A stretch of DNA of 64,000 nucleotides, taken from NCBI RefSeq assembly GCF_001423885.1, contig NZ_LMPP01000006.1:1-64000 (forward strand), in the 5' to 3' direction. This DNA comes from Rathayibacter sp. Leaf185 (lineage in GTDB: Bacteria > Actinomycetota > Actinomycetes > Actinomycetales > Microbacteriaceae). The translations under genes were made by a program, and so were the position numbers. Below, in pieces: positions 45,096 to 53,908 of the stretch. Below the pieces are notes generated by a model. The model was not told where the DNA came from. It ran no database searches and saw nothing but the letters and a program-made list of their open reading frames with translations. Position 1 is the stretch's first letter. Each line of letters opens with the position of its first letter.

Positions 45096-45551
45096 ATGAC
45101 GTCCGAGGACGACGCCGACTCCCGTCACCGGCAGAACATGTGGTGGGTGAGAGTCTCGGGAGTGACCGGGCTGCTCGCCCTCCTCGTCGCCGTGATCGCG
45201 CTCCTGCCGACGTCCGGACCCGGCTCGGGGGCGACCGAGCTCGACCTGACCGGCACGTGGGCCGGCGACATCACCGGGGATGACCGCGTCTATCCCCTGT
45301 CGGTCGCGATCCGGGACGACGGGACGACGGCGATGGCCACCGCGACGTACCCGGACATCCCGTGCCGGGGCACCTGGACTCAGCAGTCCCGGACGACGAC
45401 GGGGATCTCGTTCGTCGAGGACATGCCCGAGGACGTCGTCTGCTTCGACGACGTCCCCGTCCACCTCGAGCTCGAGGACGGGTCGCTGATCTTCACCGCT
45501 GAGTCGGGCGGCCGCTCGCTGCGCGCCGTGCTGGTCGAGTCGGAGGGCTGA
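45096..45551 (+). CDS. Small membrane-anchored hypothetical protein
   Basis: A 151-aa protein with one N-terminal transmembrane segment (about residues 20-42) and an extracytoplasmic domain of ~105 residues rich in beta-strand pattern, with two cysteines (in DIPCRG and VVCFDD) that could form a disulfide. I do not recognise a family; the LTGTWAGDI beginning recalls lipocalin-like or DUF-type domains. GGAGG lies just upstream of the ATG. Confidence 0.7.
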   Translation: MTSEDDADSRHRQNMWWVRVSGVTGLLALLVAVIALLPTSGPGSGATELDLTGTWAGDITGDDRVYPLSVAIRDDGTTAMATATYPDIPCRGTWTQQSRTTTGISFVEDMPEDVVCFDDVPVHLELEDGSLIFTAESGGRSLRAVLVESEG

Positions 45552-45665
45552 CGCGGCCTCGCCTCCTGAAGCCGATCGCGACGGCGATGGCAGTGGCGGT
45601 GGCGGTGGCGCAGAGTGTGGCGCAGACGTGAGCAGATGTCAGTGGTCGCCTGTTGACTGCATCGT

Positions 45666-46985
45666 ATGGAGACGATGGGAACGGCGGAGGCGGTGCTCGC
45701 AGAGGTGCGCGAGTGCGGTGACGACGTCGCGGGCGAGGACCGCGCGATGGCGCCGCGACGCCTCGCCACGGCCGAGCGGCTGTACGCGGGGCACCGCCGA
45801 GCGCTCGAGTCCCCCGAGTCGTTCGCGCGCGGGCTGCAGCTGTCGCGGAGTGAGGCGAACGACCTCGCGGAGCGGTCGATCCGGGCCGAACTGGCAGTCG
45901 CCCTCGGCACCTCCGAGCGGGCGGTCTCGCGTCGGATCGAGCACGCCCGGCTCCTCGTCGAGGATCTCCCGCTCACCCGAGCGGCCCTGGCGGCAGCGCT
46001 GATCCTCTGGGAGTCGGGTGAGCTCATCTGCGCGACCGCTGCCACCCTTCCGCCCGGATCCCGAGCCGCGCTCGACGAGTGTGCGGCCGAGGCGGCCGCC
46101 GCGATGACCCCGACGCAGCTGCGACGCGCCCTGGCCCGCTGGCGGGAGCAGCTGCACGAGCAGCCCTTCAGAGAGCGGCACGCCCGCGCCCGAGACGATC
46201 GCGCCGTCTGGCTCACCCCGGAGGTCGACGGGATGGCGACACTGACCGCGTACCTGCCTGCACCGTTCGCGGTCGGTGCCTACGACCGGCTCGACAGGAT
46301 CGCCCGCAGCCTCCGGGACAGCAGCAGCGGCACCGGCTCTGGAGACGAGCGGACCCTCGCGCAGCTGCGCGCCGATGCCCTCGCCGATCTCCTCTGCGAC
46401 GGCGACATCACCGGCACCACTCCCGTCTCCGGCGACGGGGCACCCGCGCCGACCTTCGTCCCCGGCATCCGCGCCGAAGTGCGGCTGACGCTCCCCGCGA
46501 CCACCGCCGCCGGTCTCGACGACGCCTCCGCCGATCTCGACGGCTACGGCCTCATCCCCGCCGATCTCGCGCGCGCACTCGCCGACACCGCCGCGAGCTT
46601 CACCCAAGTCCTCACCGACCCGATGACCGGCACGGTCACCTCCGTCGGCCGAACCCACCGCCTTCCACCTCCGCGGATGCGACTCCACCTCCAGCTGCGC
46701 GATCAGACCTGCCGATTCCCCGGCTGCACCCGTCCCGCGTCGACGAGCGAGGCGGACCACACGATCGAGTGGCGCACCGGAGGTGAGACATCGCTCGACA
46801 ACCTCGCCTCCCTCTGCACCGCGCACCACCACGTCCGACACGGCGACCGCTGGACCTACCGCCTCCACCCCGACGGCACCGCCGACTGGACCACCCCCAC
46901 AGGCCGCCACGTCACCACCCGGCCACCCGCGCTCCCGGGCAGTCCGCCCGCGCCACGATTCACCGAAGCACCACCTCCGTTCTGA
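45666..46985 (+). CDS. DUF222/HNH endonuclease domain protein (copy 2)
   Basis: A 439-aa paralogue of the protein at 1896-3263, with DUF222 followed by HNH (CRFPGCTRPAS, EADHTIEW, LCTAHHHVRHGDRW). The two copies diverge at the N-terminus but are near-identical in the last ~180 residues. They lie in direct orientation 43.8 kb apart. No ribosome-binding site is evident. Role unsettled, as for copy 1. Confidence 0.9.
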   Translation: METMGTAEAVLAEVRECGDDVAGEDRAMAPRRLATAERLYAGHRRALESPESFARGLQLSRSEANDLAERSIRAELAVALGTSERAVSRRIEHARLLVEDLPLTRAALAAALILWESGELICATAATLPPGSRAALDECAAEAAAAMTPTQLRRALARWREQLHEQPFRERHARARDDRAVWLTPEVDGMATLTAYLPAPFAVGAYDRLDRIARSLRDSSSGTGSGDERTLAQLRADALADLLCDGDITGTTPVSGDGAPAPTFVPGIRAEVRLTLPATTAAGLDDASADLDGYGLIPADLARALADTAASFTQVLTDPMTGTVTSVGRTHRLPPPRMRLHLQLRDQTCRFPGCTRPASTSEADHTIEWRTGGETSLDNLASLCTAHHHVRHGDRWTYRLHPDGTADWTTPTGRHVTTRPPALPGSPPAPRFTEAPPPF

Positions 46986-47047
46986 GTGGGCCCCGAGCGA
47001 GAGGATCTCCGCGCCAATCCCGAGCGGCCCGGCGCTGACCCGATGCC

Positions 47048-47854
47048 TCACAGCATCGCGGTCAGCACCCCTCCGTCGGCGCGGAGAGCGGCACCGTTCG
47101 TCGCCGAGGAGAGCGGGCTGGCGAGGTACACGGCGAGGTTCGCGATCTCGCCGGGCTCGAGGAAGCGCTCCAGGAGGGAGGTGCGGTTCGGGCCGGCGAC
47201 CATCGCCTTCATCTCGTCCTCGGCGAGCCCGTTCGCGTCGGCGAGGCTCCGGACCGCGTCGGCCACGCCGTCGGAGTACGTGGGCCCGCCGAGGATCGTG
47301 TTGACCGTCACCCCCGTCCCCCGGGTGAGCTTCGCGAGACCGTTGCCCAGTGCGAGCACCGCCGCCTTGGTCACGCCGTAGTGCACCATGTCGGCCGGCA
47401 CGTTCACTCCCGACTCGCTCCCGACGAAGACGATGCGGCCCCAGCCGGCGTCGATCATCCGCGGGAGCAGCGCCCTCGAGAGGCGCACCGCGCTCATCAC
47501 GTTGACGTCGAAGAACTGGGCCCACTCGGCGTCGTCGACGTCGGCGAACGGCGTCACCTCGAAGAGCCCCGCGTTGTTGATGAGGATGTCGACGCGCCCG
47601 AGCTCCTCGAGCAGCCGGTCCGTCCCGGAGGCGTCGGCGAGGTCGGCCGCGAGGCCCGAGACCGCGGCACCCGGCACCTCGGCACCCGGCACCTCCCCCT
47701 CGAGCCGGCGCACCGCCTCCTGGACCCTGCGGTCGTCCCGGCCGTTGATCACCACGGTCGCGCCCTCACGGAGCAGCGCTCGCGCGATCGCGTAGCCGAT
47801 TCCCTGCGTCGAGCCGCTGACGAAGGCGCGGCGGTGCGCGAGATGAAGATCCAT
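47048..47854 (-). CDS. SDR-family oxidoreductase
   Basis: A 268-aa short-chain dehydrogenase: SGSTQGIGYAIA cofactor motif (serine in place of the first threonine), NNAGLF, catalytic serine in VGSESG and active-site YGVTK. A small internal repeat GAEVPGAEVPGA near residue 60 comes from a DNA tandem repeat. AGGAA lies 5 nt before ATG 47854. It is divergent from a MarR gene with two operator palindromes in the gap, and so is its probable target. Confidence 0.9.
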   Translation of the reverse strand: MDLHLAHRRAFVSGSTQGIGYAIARALLREGATVVINGRDDRRVQEAVRRLEGEVPGAEVPGAAVSGLAADLADASGTDRLLEELGRVDILINNAGLFEVTPFADVDDAEWAQFFDVNVMSAVRLSRALLPRMIDAGWGRIVFVGSESGVNVPADMVHYGVTKAAVLALGNGLAKLTRGTGVTVNTILGGPTYSDGVADAVRSLADANGLAEDEMKAMVAGPNRTSLLERFLEPGEIANLAVYLASPLSSATNGAALRADGGVLTAML

Positions 47855-47879
47855 GCGGGTTCCTGACGATCGATTCACT

Positions 47880-47893
47880 TGCTTGAGCAAGCA
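47880..47893. promoter_or_regulatory. MarR operator, site 1
   Basis: Palindrome TGCTTGAGCAAGCA with a 2-bp centre, upstream of the SDR gene. It shares the TTGCT/AGCAA arms with site 2 at 47912-47929. Confidence 0.72.
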
Positions 47894-47911
47894 GAACCGT
47901 ACGGTGGAGTC

Positions 47912-47929
47912 GTTGCTCAGTCAAGCAAC
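47912..47929. promoter_or_regulatory. MarR operator, site 2
   Basis: Inverted repeat GTTGCTCAGTCAAGCAAC, about 34 bp from site 1 and immediately upstream of the MarR -10 region (TACGCT at 47933-47938). Supports autoregulation. Confidence 0.7.
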
Positions 47930-47944
47930 CGGTACGCTGCGAGC

Positions 47945-48418
47945 ATGGACGACCACCGCCCCCTCACCGGTGCAGACCTCGAGACGTGGTCCGCTCTGGC
48001 CACGGTCCTGGAGTGGCTCCCGCCGGCACTCGACGCCGACCTCGTCCGCGATGTCGAGCTCACCCACTTCGAGTACGGCATCCTCTACGCGCTGGCGGCA
48101 GCGCCCGACGGCGCCCTCCGGATGAGCACCCTCGCCGACTTCGCGAACAGCTCGCTGTCTCGCCTGTCCCGCGCGGTGTCGCGGCTCGAGTCGCGAGGCC
48201 GGGCACGCCGCAGCCCCGACCCCACGGACGGCCGCTCCACTCTGGCCGTCCTCACCGACGACGGGCGGGATCTGCTCGAGCGAGCCACGCCGACGCACGA
48301 GCGCGCGGTGAGAGCCCTGGTCCTCGATCCCCTCACGGCCACCCAGCGCCGTCAGCTGGGAGAGATCGCTCTGCGGATCCAACGCGCCGTCCGCGAGCGC
48401 GAGGGATGGCGGCCGTGA
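47945..48418 (+). CDS. MarR-family transcriptional regulator
   Basis: A 157-aa winged-helix protein: LTHFEYGILYALAAAP, recognition region MSTLADFANSSLSRLSRAVS and the wing DPTDGRSTLAVLTDDGRDLL. TACGCT lies exactly 6 nt before the ATG, so the mRNA is probably leaderless. Two palindromes in the divergent gap are likely operators for itself and the SDR gene. Its stop overlaps the start of the GrpB-family gene (GTGA). Confidence 0.9.
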   Translation: MDDHRPLTGADLETWSALATVLEWLPPALDADLVRDVELTHFEYGILYALAAAPDGALRMSTLADFANSSLSRLSRAVSRLESRGRARRSPDPTDGRSTLAVLTDDGRDLLERATPTHERAVRALVLDPLTATQRRQLGEIALRIQRAVREREGWRP

Positions 48419-48969
48419 CGACACCCCGCCGCCCCGACGTCACCGCCGTCGAGCTGATAGGCGGCCCTGAGGCGCTCCGGGTCGGGCTGCACCCCTTCGA
48501 CGACCGCTGGCCCGACGTCTACGACGAGCGCCGCCGCCGGATCCTCGATGCCCTCACCGACGTCGATGTCGAGCACATCGGCTCGACATCGGTGCCCGGC
48601 CTCGCCGCCAAGCCGATCATCGACATCGTCGTCGCGGTCGCCGACATCACGGCCGAGGAGGACCACCTCGACGCCCTCCTCGCCGCCGGCTACGAGCTCC
48701 GCGTCCGCGAACCCGGCCACCGCCTCGTGCGGACGCCCGCCCGCGACGTCCACATCCACGTCTACGAGCGCGGCGCCCGCGCGATCGACGACTACCTCCT
48801 GCTCCGCGACCGGCTCCGCGCCCATCCGGAGGAGCGCGCCCTCTACGAGAGCATCAAGACGACGCTCATGGGCCGGCCGTGGGAGGACATGAACGCCTAC
48901 GCCGACGCCAAGACCGAGGTCGTCCTCGCCATCCGCGAGCGCGCCCGGGCCGCCCGCGACTCCCCCTGA
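48415..48969 (+). CDS. GrpB-family (UPF0157) nucleotidyltransferase-like protein
   Basis: A 184-aa protein of the GrpB family: VEHIGSTSVPGLAAKPIIDI holds the GS and DIxV positions of the nucleotidyltransferase fold, followed by HVYERGARAIDDYLLLRDRL. Biochemical role unknown. I used GTG 48415, which overlaps the MarR stop; ATG 48406 is possible and adds three residues. Confidence 0.88.
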   Translation: MTTPRRPDVTAVELIGGPEALRVGLHPFDDRWPDVYDERRRRILDALTDVDVEHIGSTSVPGLAAKPIIDIVVAVADITAEEDHLDALLAAGYELRVREPGHRLVRTPARDVHIHVYERGARAIDDYLLLRDRLRAHPEERALYESIKTTLMGRPWEDMNAYADAKTEVVLAIRERARAARDSP

Positions 48970-48996
48970 TGGGGGCCGCGCCGCCGCTGCAGCAGG

Positions 48997-49077
48997 GGAC
49001 TTCGAAGCACATCCGCGGCTAGCATTCAGACACGTGTCCGCCCGCGGCCCACCGCGGATCCTCTCGAAAGATCTGCC
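48997..49077 (+). promoter_or_regulatory. Conserved promoter and leader of surface protein gene 1
   Basis: TAGCAT (49020-49025) serves as -10, 52 nt before the GTG. The leader holds an inverted repeat CCGCGGCCCACCGCGG and a weak GAAAG ribosome site. The same layout, with TAGTGT at identical distance and a similar CCGCGGCCCGCCGCG hairpin, precedes the third surface gene at 52546. Confidence 0.6.
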
Positions 49078-50781
49078 GTGAACTCACGCCGTCTCGTCCC
49101 CCTCGCCGCGCTCGGCTTCGCCGCTGCACTCCTCGCCACCGGGCTCGCCGCGGGTCCCGCGTCGGCGGCGCCCGTCGCGGCCCCGTCGTCGACCGGGCAG
49201 AAGGTCAGCCGCGAGGCCGTGCAGGCCGCCGACACCGATGTCGTCCTCTCGGGCACCATCGCTCTCTTGGACGTCGACGAGGCGCACCCCGCCCCGGCCG
49301 GAGCCGCGTACTCCCTCCGCATCGAGAACGACGCGTTCGAAGAGGTGCAGACGGTCACCGTCGAGTCGACGTTCTCGATCACCCTGCCCGGCGGGCAGAA
49401 CTACTACCTGCAGGCCTCGGTGATCGGCGACTCCGCCTGGTACCCCGTCTGGTACGGCGACGACACCCCGATCTCCGTCGAGGCCGACCCGCTCGCCGCG
49501 ACCACCGACGGCATCGCGATCACCCTGCCGCGCTCCGCTCCGGTCTCCGGCTCGGTCACCGCCGCCGCGATCGCCGGAGTCGCGACCACCGCGCTCGAGG
49601 TCCAGGCCTGGTGGTACGAGGCGGGCAGCGACGCCTTCTACAAGCTCGGAGACGACGCCTCCGCCGCGGGCGCCCCGACCACCGCCGTGCCGTGGTCGCT
49701 CGCCTCGGTCCCCGCGGGGCAGTACGTCTTCCACTCCGCCGAGGACGGCTACCCGGCCTACGACGACCAGTACTACTCGAAGCTTCCCCGCTTGGTCGAG
49801 AAGGCGCTCACGACGGTGCCCGTCGGCGGGCTCACCGGGATCGACTTCGCCCCCACCGCCTACGGCTCCGCCACCTCGCGCCTGGCCGGCTCCGACCGCT
49901 ACGCCACCGGAGTCGCGGTGACGAAGTCGACGTTCGACACCGTCCCCGTCCTCTACATCGCGAGCGGCGGCAACTGGCCCGACGCGCTCAGCGCCGGACC
50001 GGCCGCCGCGGTGCAGAAGGGCGCGCTGCTGCTGACCGACCCGACCGCGCTGCCGGATGTGGTCGCCGCCGAGATCGTGCGGCTCTCCCCCCAGCGCATC
50101 GTCGTCGTCGGCAGCTCGCTCTCGGTGAGCGACGACGTCGTCGCGGACATCGACGGCCTGACCGACGCCACGGTCGAGCGCATCGCCGGATCGGACCGCT
50201 ACGACACCTCGCGGAAGATCGTCGCCGACGCGTTCCCCGACGGCTCGTCGACCGTGTTCCTCGCGACCGGCACCAACTTCCCCGACGCACTGTCCGTCGC
50301 TCCGATCGCCGGCCGACTCGGTCAGCCGGTGCTCCTGGTCGACGGCGCGACGCAGCAGCTCGACGAGGCGACGAAGGCCGCCCTCTCGGCCCAGGGCGCC
50401 TCGGACGGCGTGCTGCTCGGCGGCACCCCGTCGATCTCGCAGGGCGTGCAGAACAGCCTGCAGAGCTCGGGGGTCGTGCAGAACGTGTCGCGCGTCGCCG
50501 GATCCGACCGCCACGACACCAGCCGGAAGCTCAACGACGCCTACCCGCCGTCGCTGCTGACCGACACCGCCTTCCTCGCCACGGCCGTCACCTTCGCCGA
50601 CGCACTCGCGGTCGGCCCGGTCGCCGCCTCGGTCGGCGCCCCGCTGTACCTCAGTGAGCCGGACTGCGTCCAGCGCGCGACCCGGACCGCGCTGCAGAGG
50701 CACAACCTCGACTACGTCACCCTGCTCGGCAGCCCCCTGACGCTGTCGGACGCGGTCAAGTCGCTGACCGTCTGCGGCTAG
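49078..50781 (+). CDS. Secreted surface protein with three cell-wall-binding 2 repeats (1 of 3)
   Basis: A 567-aa exported protein. A signal peptide ends near residue 31 (PASAAP). Residues ~50-260 form an unrecognised N-terminal region that appears to hold two prealbumin/Cna-like beta domains (VVLSGTIALLDVDEA; APVSGSVTAAAIAG). Three CWB2 repeats follow (RLAGSDRYATGVAV, RIAGSDRYDTSRKI, RVAGSDRHDTSRKL), each with a WPDALS/FPDALS-type motif. A late cysteine pair (SEPDC and the C-terminal VCG) may form a disulfide. CWB2 repeats bind cell-wall polymers noncovalently, so this is a displayed protein. First gene of a three-paralogue cluster. Confidence 0.9.
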   Translation: MNSRRLVPLAALGFAAALLATGLAAGPASAAPVAAPSSTGQKVSREAVQAADTDVVLSGTIALLDVDEAHPAPAGAAYSLRIENDAFEEVQTVTVESTFSITLPGGQNYYLQASVIGDSAWYPVWYGDDTPISVEADPLAATTDGIAITLPRSAPVSGSVTAAAIAGVATTALEVQAWWYEAGSDAFYKLGDDASAAGAPTTAVPWSLASVPAGQYVFHSAEDGYPAYDDQYYSKLPRLVEKALTTVPVGGLTGIDFAPTAYGSATSRLAGSDRYATGVAVTKSTFDTVPVLYIASGGNWPDALSAGPAAAVQKGALLLTDPTALPDVVAAEIVRLSPQRIVVVGSSLSVSDDVVADIDGLTDATVERIAGSDRYDTSRKIVADAFPDGSSTVFLATGTNFPDALSVAPIAGRLGQPVLLVDGATQQLDEATKAALSAQGASDGVLLGGTPSISQGVQNSLQSSGVVQNVSRVAGSDRHDTSRKLNDAYPPSLLTDTAFLATAVTFADALAVGPVAASVGAPLYLSEPDCVQRATRTALQRHNLDYVTLLGSPLTLSDAVKSLTVCG

Positions 50782-50789
50782 ACGCGCCC

Positions 50790-52442
50790 ATGCCCACCGA
50801 CCCCCGTCGATCGCGACGCCCGCTCCTCCTTCCCGCTCTCGGCCTGATCGTCGCGATGCTCCTCGCACTGCCGGCGGGCCCGCCCGCGGCCGGCGCCGAG
50901 ATCGATCCGATCGTGGTGTCGGGCACGATCCACGTCAGCACCATCGACGAAGCGCATCCCGAACCGGTCGGAGACGCCTACCGCCTGAGCGCCGTGAACG
51001 AGGACTCGGTCGTCGTGAAGGAGATCGTGACAGGAGCCCGGTACTCGATGAGCCTGCCCGGCGGCCACAGCTATGCGCTGCGCGCCGAGGTGATCGGCGA
51101 TCGCACCTGGTATCCGACCTGGTCGGGCGGCTCGCCGGTCGAGGAGGACGCGTACCGTGTCTCGGCCGACGACGACGACTTCGGGCTCTTCCTCGATCGC
51201 ACCGCCGCGGTCTCGGGCGAGGTGACCGCCGCGGCGCTGCCCGGTGTCACCGCGCCCGAGTTCGTCGTCGAGACGTGGTGGCTGGGCATGACCGAGACCT
51301 ACCTCCTCAGCACGACGCGAGTCAGCGCGACTCCGGGCAGAGCCACTCCCTGGTCCGTCAGCGGTGGAGTGCCCGTGGGAACCTACGTGTTCCGGATCGT
51401 CGGGGCCGGGTACCCGGACTACGACGCCGAGTACTACCCCGAGACGAACTCCGCGGACAAGTACTCCAACACGTTCGTCGACGTCGCCGGGCTCGACGAC
51501 GTCGACTTCACCCCCACGGCGTACGGGTCGAGCGTCGTCCGCGTCGCCGGCACCGATCGCTACGCGACCGCCGTCGCGCTGACGGAGCCCGAGACCGGAC
51601 CCGGTCAACCCGTGCTCTACCTGGCGAGCGGGGAGAACTGGCCCGACGCGCTCAGTGCCGGACCGGCGGCCAGCCACAGGAACGGCGCGCTGCTGCTCAC
51701 CGATCCTCGCGCACTGCCCGAGGTGGTGGCCGACGAGATCGTCCGGCTCGAGCCCGACCGCATCGTCGTCGTCGGAGGCCCGAATTCCGTGAGCGACGAC
51801 GTCCTCAGGAGCGTCGAGGCCCTGACGGAGGCGCCGGTCGAGCGCATCGCCGGCTCCGATCGCTACGAGACCTCGCGGCTCATCGTCGAGGACGCCTTCG
51901 AGGGCGAGTACGAGACCGTGTTCCTGGCGACCGGGACCGCCTTCCCCGACGCCCTCTCGGTCGCTCCGATCGCGGGACGCCGCAGCGAACCCGTCCTCCT
52001 GGTCGACGGTGCCCGCGGATCCCTCGACGCCCCGACGCGACGAGCCCTCGAGCGGCTCTCGCCCGCAGTCGGCCAGCTGCTCGGGGGCACCCCCTCGATC
52101 TCGGCCGGTATCGAGTCGGCGCTGGCGGGTTCCGGTCTCGTCGATCGGGTCGACCGCATCGGAGGAGTCGACCGCCACGAGACCAGCAGGCTGCTCAATG
52201 CCCGCTACCCGTCGTCGCTGGGCAACAACAGGGTCTACCTCGCCTCGGCGACGAACTTCGCGGACGCTCTCGCCGCCGGTCCCGTCGCCAGAGGCTGGGG
52301 CGCGAACCTGTACCTCAGCGAGCCGGGCTGCGTCCCGCGTGCGACGAGGGTGCAGATGCAGTCGCTCTACCTGGACGACGTGACGCTGGTGGGTGGCGAG
52401 CCCACGCTCTCGCCCGCCGTCGCCCGGTTGACCGCCTGCTGA
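50790..52442 (+). CDS. Secreted surface protein with three cell-wall-binding 2 repeats (2 of 3)
   Basis: A 550-aa paralogue of the preceding protein, starting 8 bp after its stop, without a clear ribosome-binding site. Signal peptide to about residue 33 (GPPAAGAE), an N-terminal region matching that of gene 1 (VVSGTIHVSTIDEAHPEPVG; TAAVSGEVTAAALPG), then CWB2 repeats RVAGTDRYATAVAL, RIAGSDRYETSRLI and RIGGVDRHETSRLL. The late cysteine pair is conserved (SEPGC; LTAC). Probably co-transcribed with gene 1. Confidence 0.9.
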   Translation: MPTDPRRSRRPLLLPALGLIVAMLLALPAGPPAAGAEIDPIVVSGTIHVSTIDEAHPEPVGDAYRLSAVNEDSVVVKEIVTGARYSMSLPGGHSYALRAEVIGDRTWYPTWSGGSPVEEDAYRVSADDDDFGLFLDRTAAVSGEVTAAALPGVTAPEFVVETWWLGMTETYLLSTTRVSATPGRATPWSVSGGVPVGTYVFRIVGAGYPDYDAEYYPETNSADKYSNTFVDVAGLDDVDFTPTAYGSSVVRVAGTDRYATAVALTEPETGPGQPVLYLASGENWPDALSAGPAASHRNGALLLTDPRALPEVVADEIVRLEPDRIVVVGGPNSVSDDVLRSVEALTEAPVERIAGSDRYETSRLIVEDAFEGEYETVFLATGTAFPDALSVAPIAGRRSEPVLLVDGARGSLDAPTRRALERLSPAVGQLLGGTPSISAGIESALAGSGLVDRVDRIGGVDRHETSRLLNARYPSSLGNNRVYLASATNFADALAAGPVARGWGANLYLSEPGCVPRATRVQMQSLYLDDVTLVGGEPTLSPAVARLTAC

Positions 52443-52464
52443 ACTCCACTCCCTCCAACGGGGG

Positions 52465-52545
52465 TCAAGCTCGACACCGGCGCCCGATAGTGTTCACAGA
52501 CATCGTGTCCTCCGCGGCCCGCCGCGACGTCCAGAAAGCATCGCT
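52465..52545 (+). promoter_or_regulatory. Conserved promoter and leader of surface protein gene 3
   Basis: TAGTGT (52488-52493) is 52 nt before the GTG, as in the leader of gene 1, and is followed by a similar GC-rich hairpin (CCGCGGCCCGCCGCG) and CAGAAAG ribosome site. Implies that genes 1 and 3 are transcribed from duplicated promoters. Confidence 0.6.
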
Positions 52546-53895
52546 GTGACTCCTCGCCGCCGCCACGCGCTCCTCGTGTCCGCCTCCTCCGTCGCGATCG
52601 GCGCTCTCGTCGTCCTCGGGACGGCGAGCCCCGCCTCCGCCGCCTCGGCGCCGATCAGCGGAACGATCACCGCTCCTGCCGGCGTCACCGGAGACCACCG
52701 CTACGTCGTGCAGGCGTGGTCGATCGACACGAACATCGAGGACTCGGTGCTCTCCGCCGACACGACGATCACGATCGCGGGCAGCACGTCGGGCGACTAC
52801 TCGCTGCCGGCGCTGTCATCGGGCCGGTACACGGTCCGCGTGCTCGAGCAGCCGACCGGCGCCGGCGTTCCCGTCGTGGCGGACGAGTTCTGGGAGGACA
52901 CCGACTGGGTCGGCTCGGCGACGACGGTCGTGGTCGGAGAGTCCGCGGTCGAGGACATCGACTTCACTCCCGGCACCTGGTCCTTCTCGTCCGCGCGCAT
53001 CGAGGGATCCGACCGCTACGCGACCTCGGTGGCGACGACGCAGACCGTCGAGCCCGGCGTGCCGGTGCTGTACCTCGCGAGCGGCGCGAAGTGGGCGGAT
53101 GCGCTCAGCGCCGGCCCCGCGGCCGCGATCCAGGGCGGGGCACTGCTGCTCACCGACCCGGACGCACTGCCCGCGACGGTGTCGGCCGAGATCACGCGTC
53201 TCGCCCCGAAGAAGACGATCGTCGTCGGCAGCGAGGACACCGTCTCGGCCGCCGTCTACGCGCAGATCGACGCGCTCGTCGGCGACGTGAAGCGGATCGG
53301 CGGCACCGACCGCTACGACACGTCGCGCCGGATCGTCGCCGACGCCTTCCCGGCGCGCTCCTACGACCAGGTGTTCCTCGCCACCGGCGGCAACTTCCCC
53401 GACGCCCTCTCGGTCGCGCCCGTGGCCGGACGCGGGGGCGAGGCCGTCCTGCTCGTCGACGGAGCCGAGAGCGACCTCGACGCGGCGACGATCGCGGCCC
53501 TGAAGCGCATCGACCCGGCCACCGCCGTGGTGATCGGCCAGGAGCCCTCGATCTCGGCGGGCATCGAGACCGCACTGACCGCCTCCGGAGCCGTCGACGA
53601 GACGACCCGCATCGGCGGGCCCAGCCGCTACGCCACCAGCCGCCTGATCAACGAGGCCTACCCGCCTGCGCCGCTCATCGACACGACCTTCCTCGCCTCG
53701 GGCGAGGGCTTCGCCGACGCCCTCTCGGGTGCGACCGCCGCCGCCGCGAGCGGCGCGCCGATCTCGCTGAGCTACCCCGGCTGCGTGCCCGCCGAGACGG
53801 TCGACTCGCTGAAGCGCCTGCACCTCGACACCGCCACCGTGCTCGGCAGCGAGCTCACGCTCTCCCGGGCGGTCAGCACCGTCACCTCCTGCTGA
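52546..53895 (+). CDS. Secreted surface protein with three cell-wall-binding 2 repeats (3 of 3)
   Basis: A 449-aa member of the cluster. Signal peptide to about residue 29 (ASPASAASA), one Cna-like N-terminal domain (APISGTITAPAGVTG) instead of two, then three CWB2 repeats (RIEGSDRYATSVAT, RIGGTDRYDTSRRI, RIGGPSRYATSRLI) and the conserved late cysteines (SYPGC; VTSC). The shorter N-terminal region may give different binding specificity. GTG start; own duplicated promoter upstream. Confidence 0.9.
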   Translation: MTPRRRHALLVSASSVAIGALVVLGTASPASAASAPISGTITAPAGVTGDHRYVVQAWSIDTNIEDSVLSADTTITIAGSTSGDYSLPALSSGRYTVRVLEQPTGAGVPVVADEFWEDTDWVGSATTVVVGESAVEDIDFTPGTWSFSSARIEGSDRYATSVATTQTVEPGVPVLYLASGAKWADALSAGPAAAIQGGALLLTDPDALPATVSAEITRLAPKKTIVVGSEDTVSAAVYAQIDALVGDVKRIGGTDRYDTSRRIVADAFPARSYDQVFLATGGNFPDALSVAPVAGRGGEAVLLVDGAESDLDAATIAALKRIDPATAVVIGQEPSISAGIETALTASGAVDETTRIGGPSRYATSRLINEAYPPAPLIDTTFLASGEGFADALSGATAAAASGAPISLSYPGCVPAETVDSLKRLHLDTATVLGSELTLSRAVSTVTSC

Positions 53896-53908
53896 CCCGG
53901 CGCGAGCA

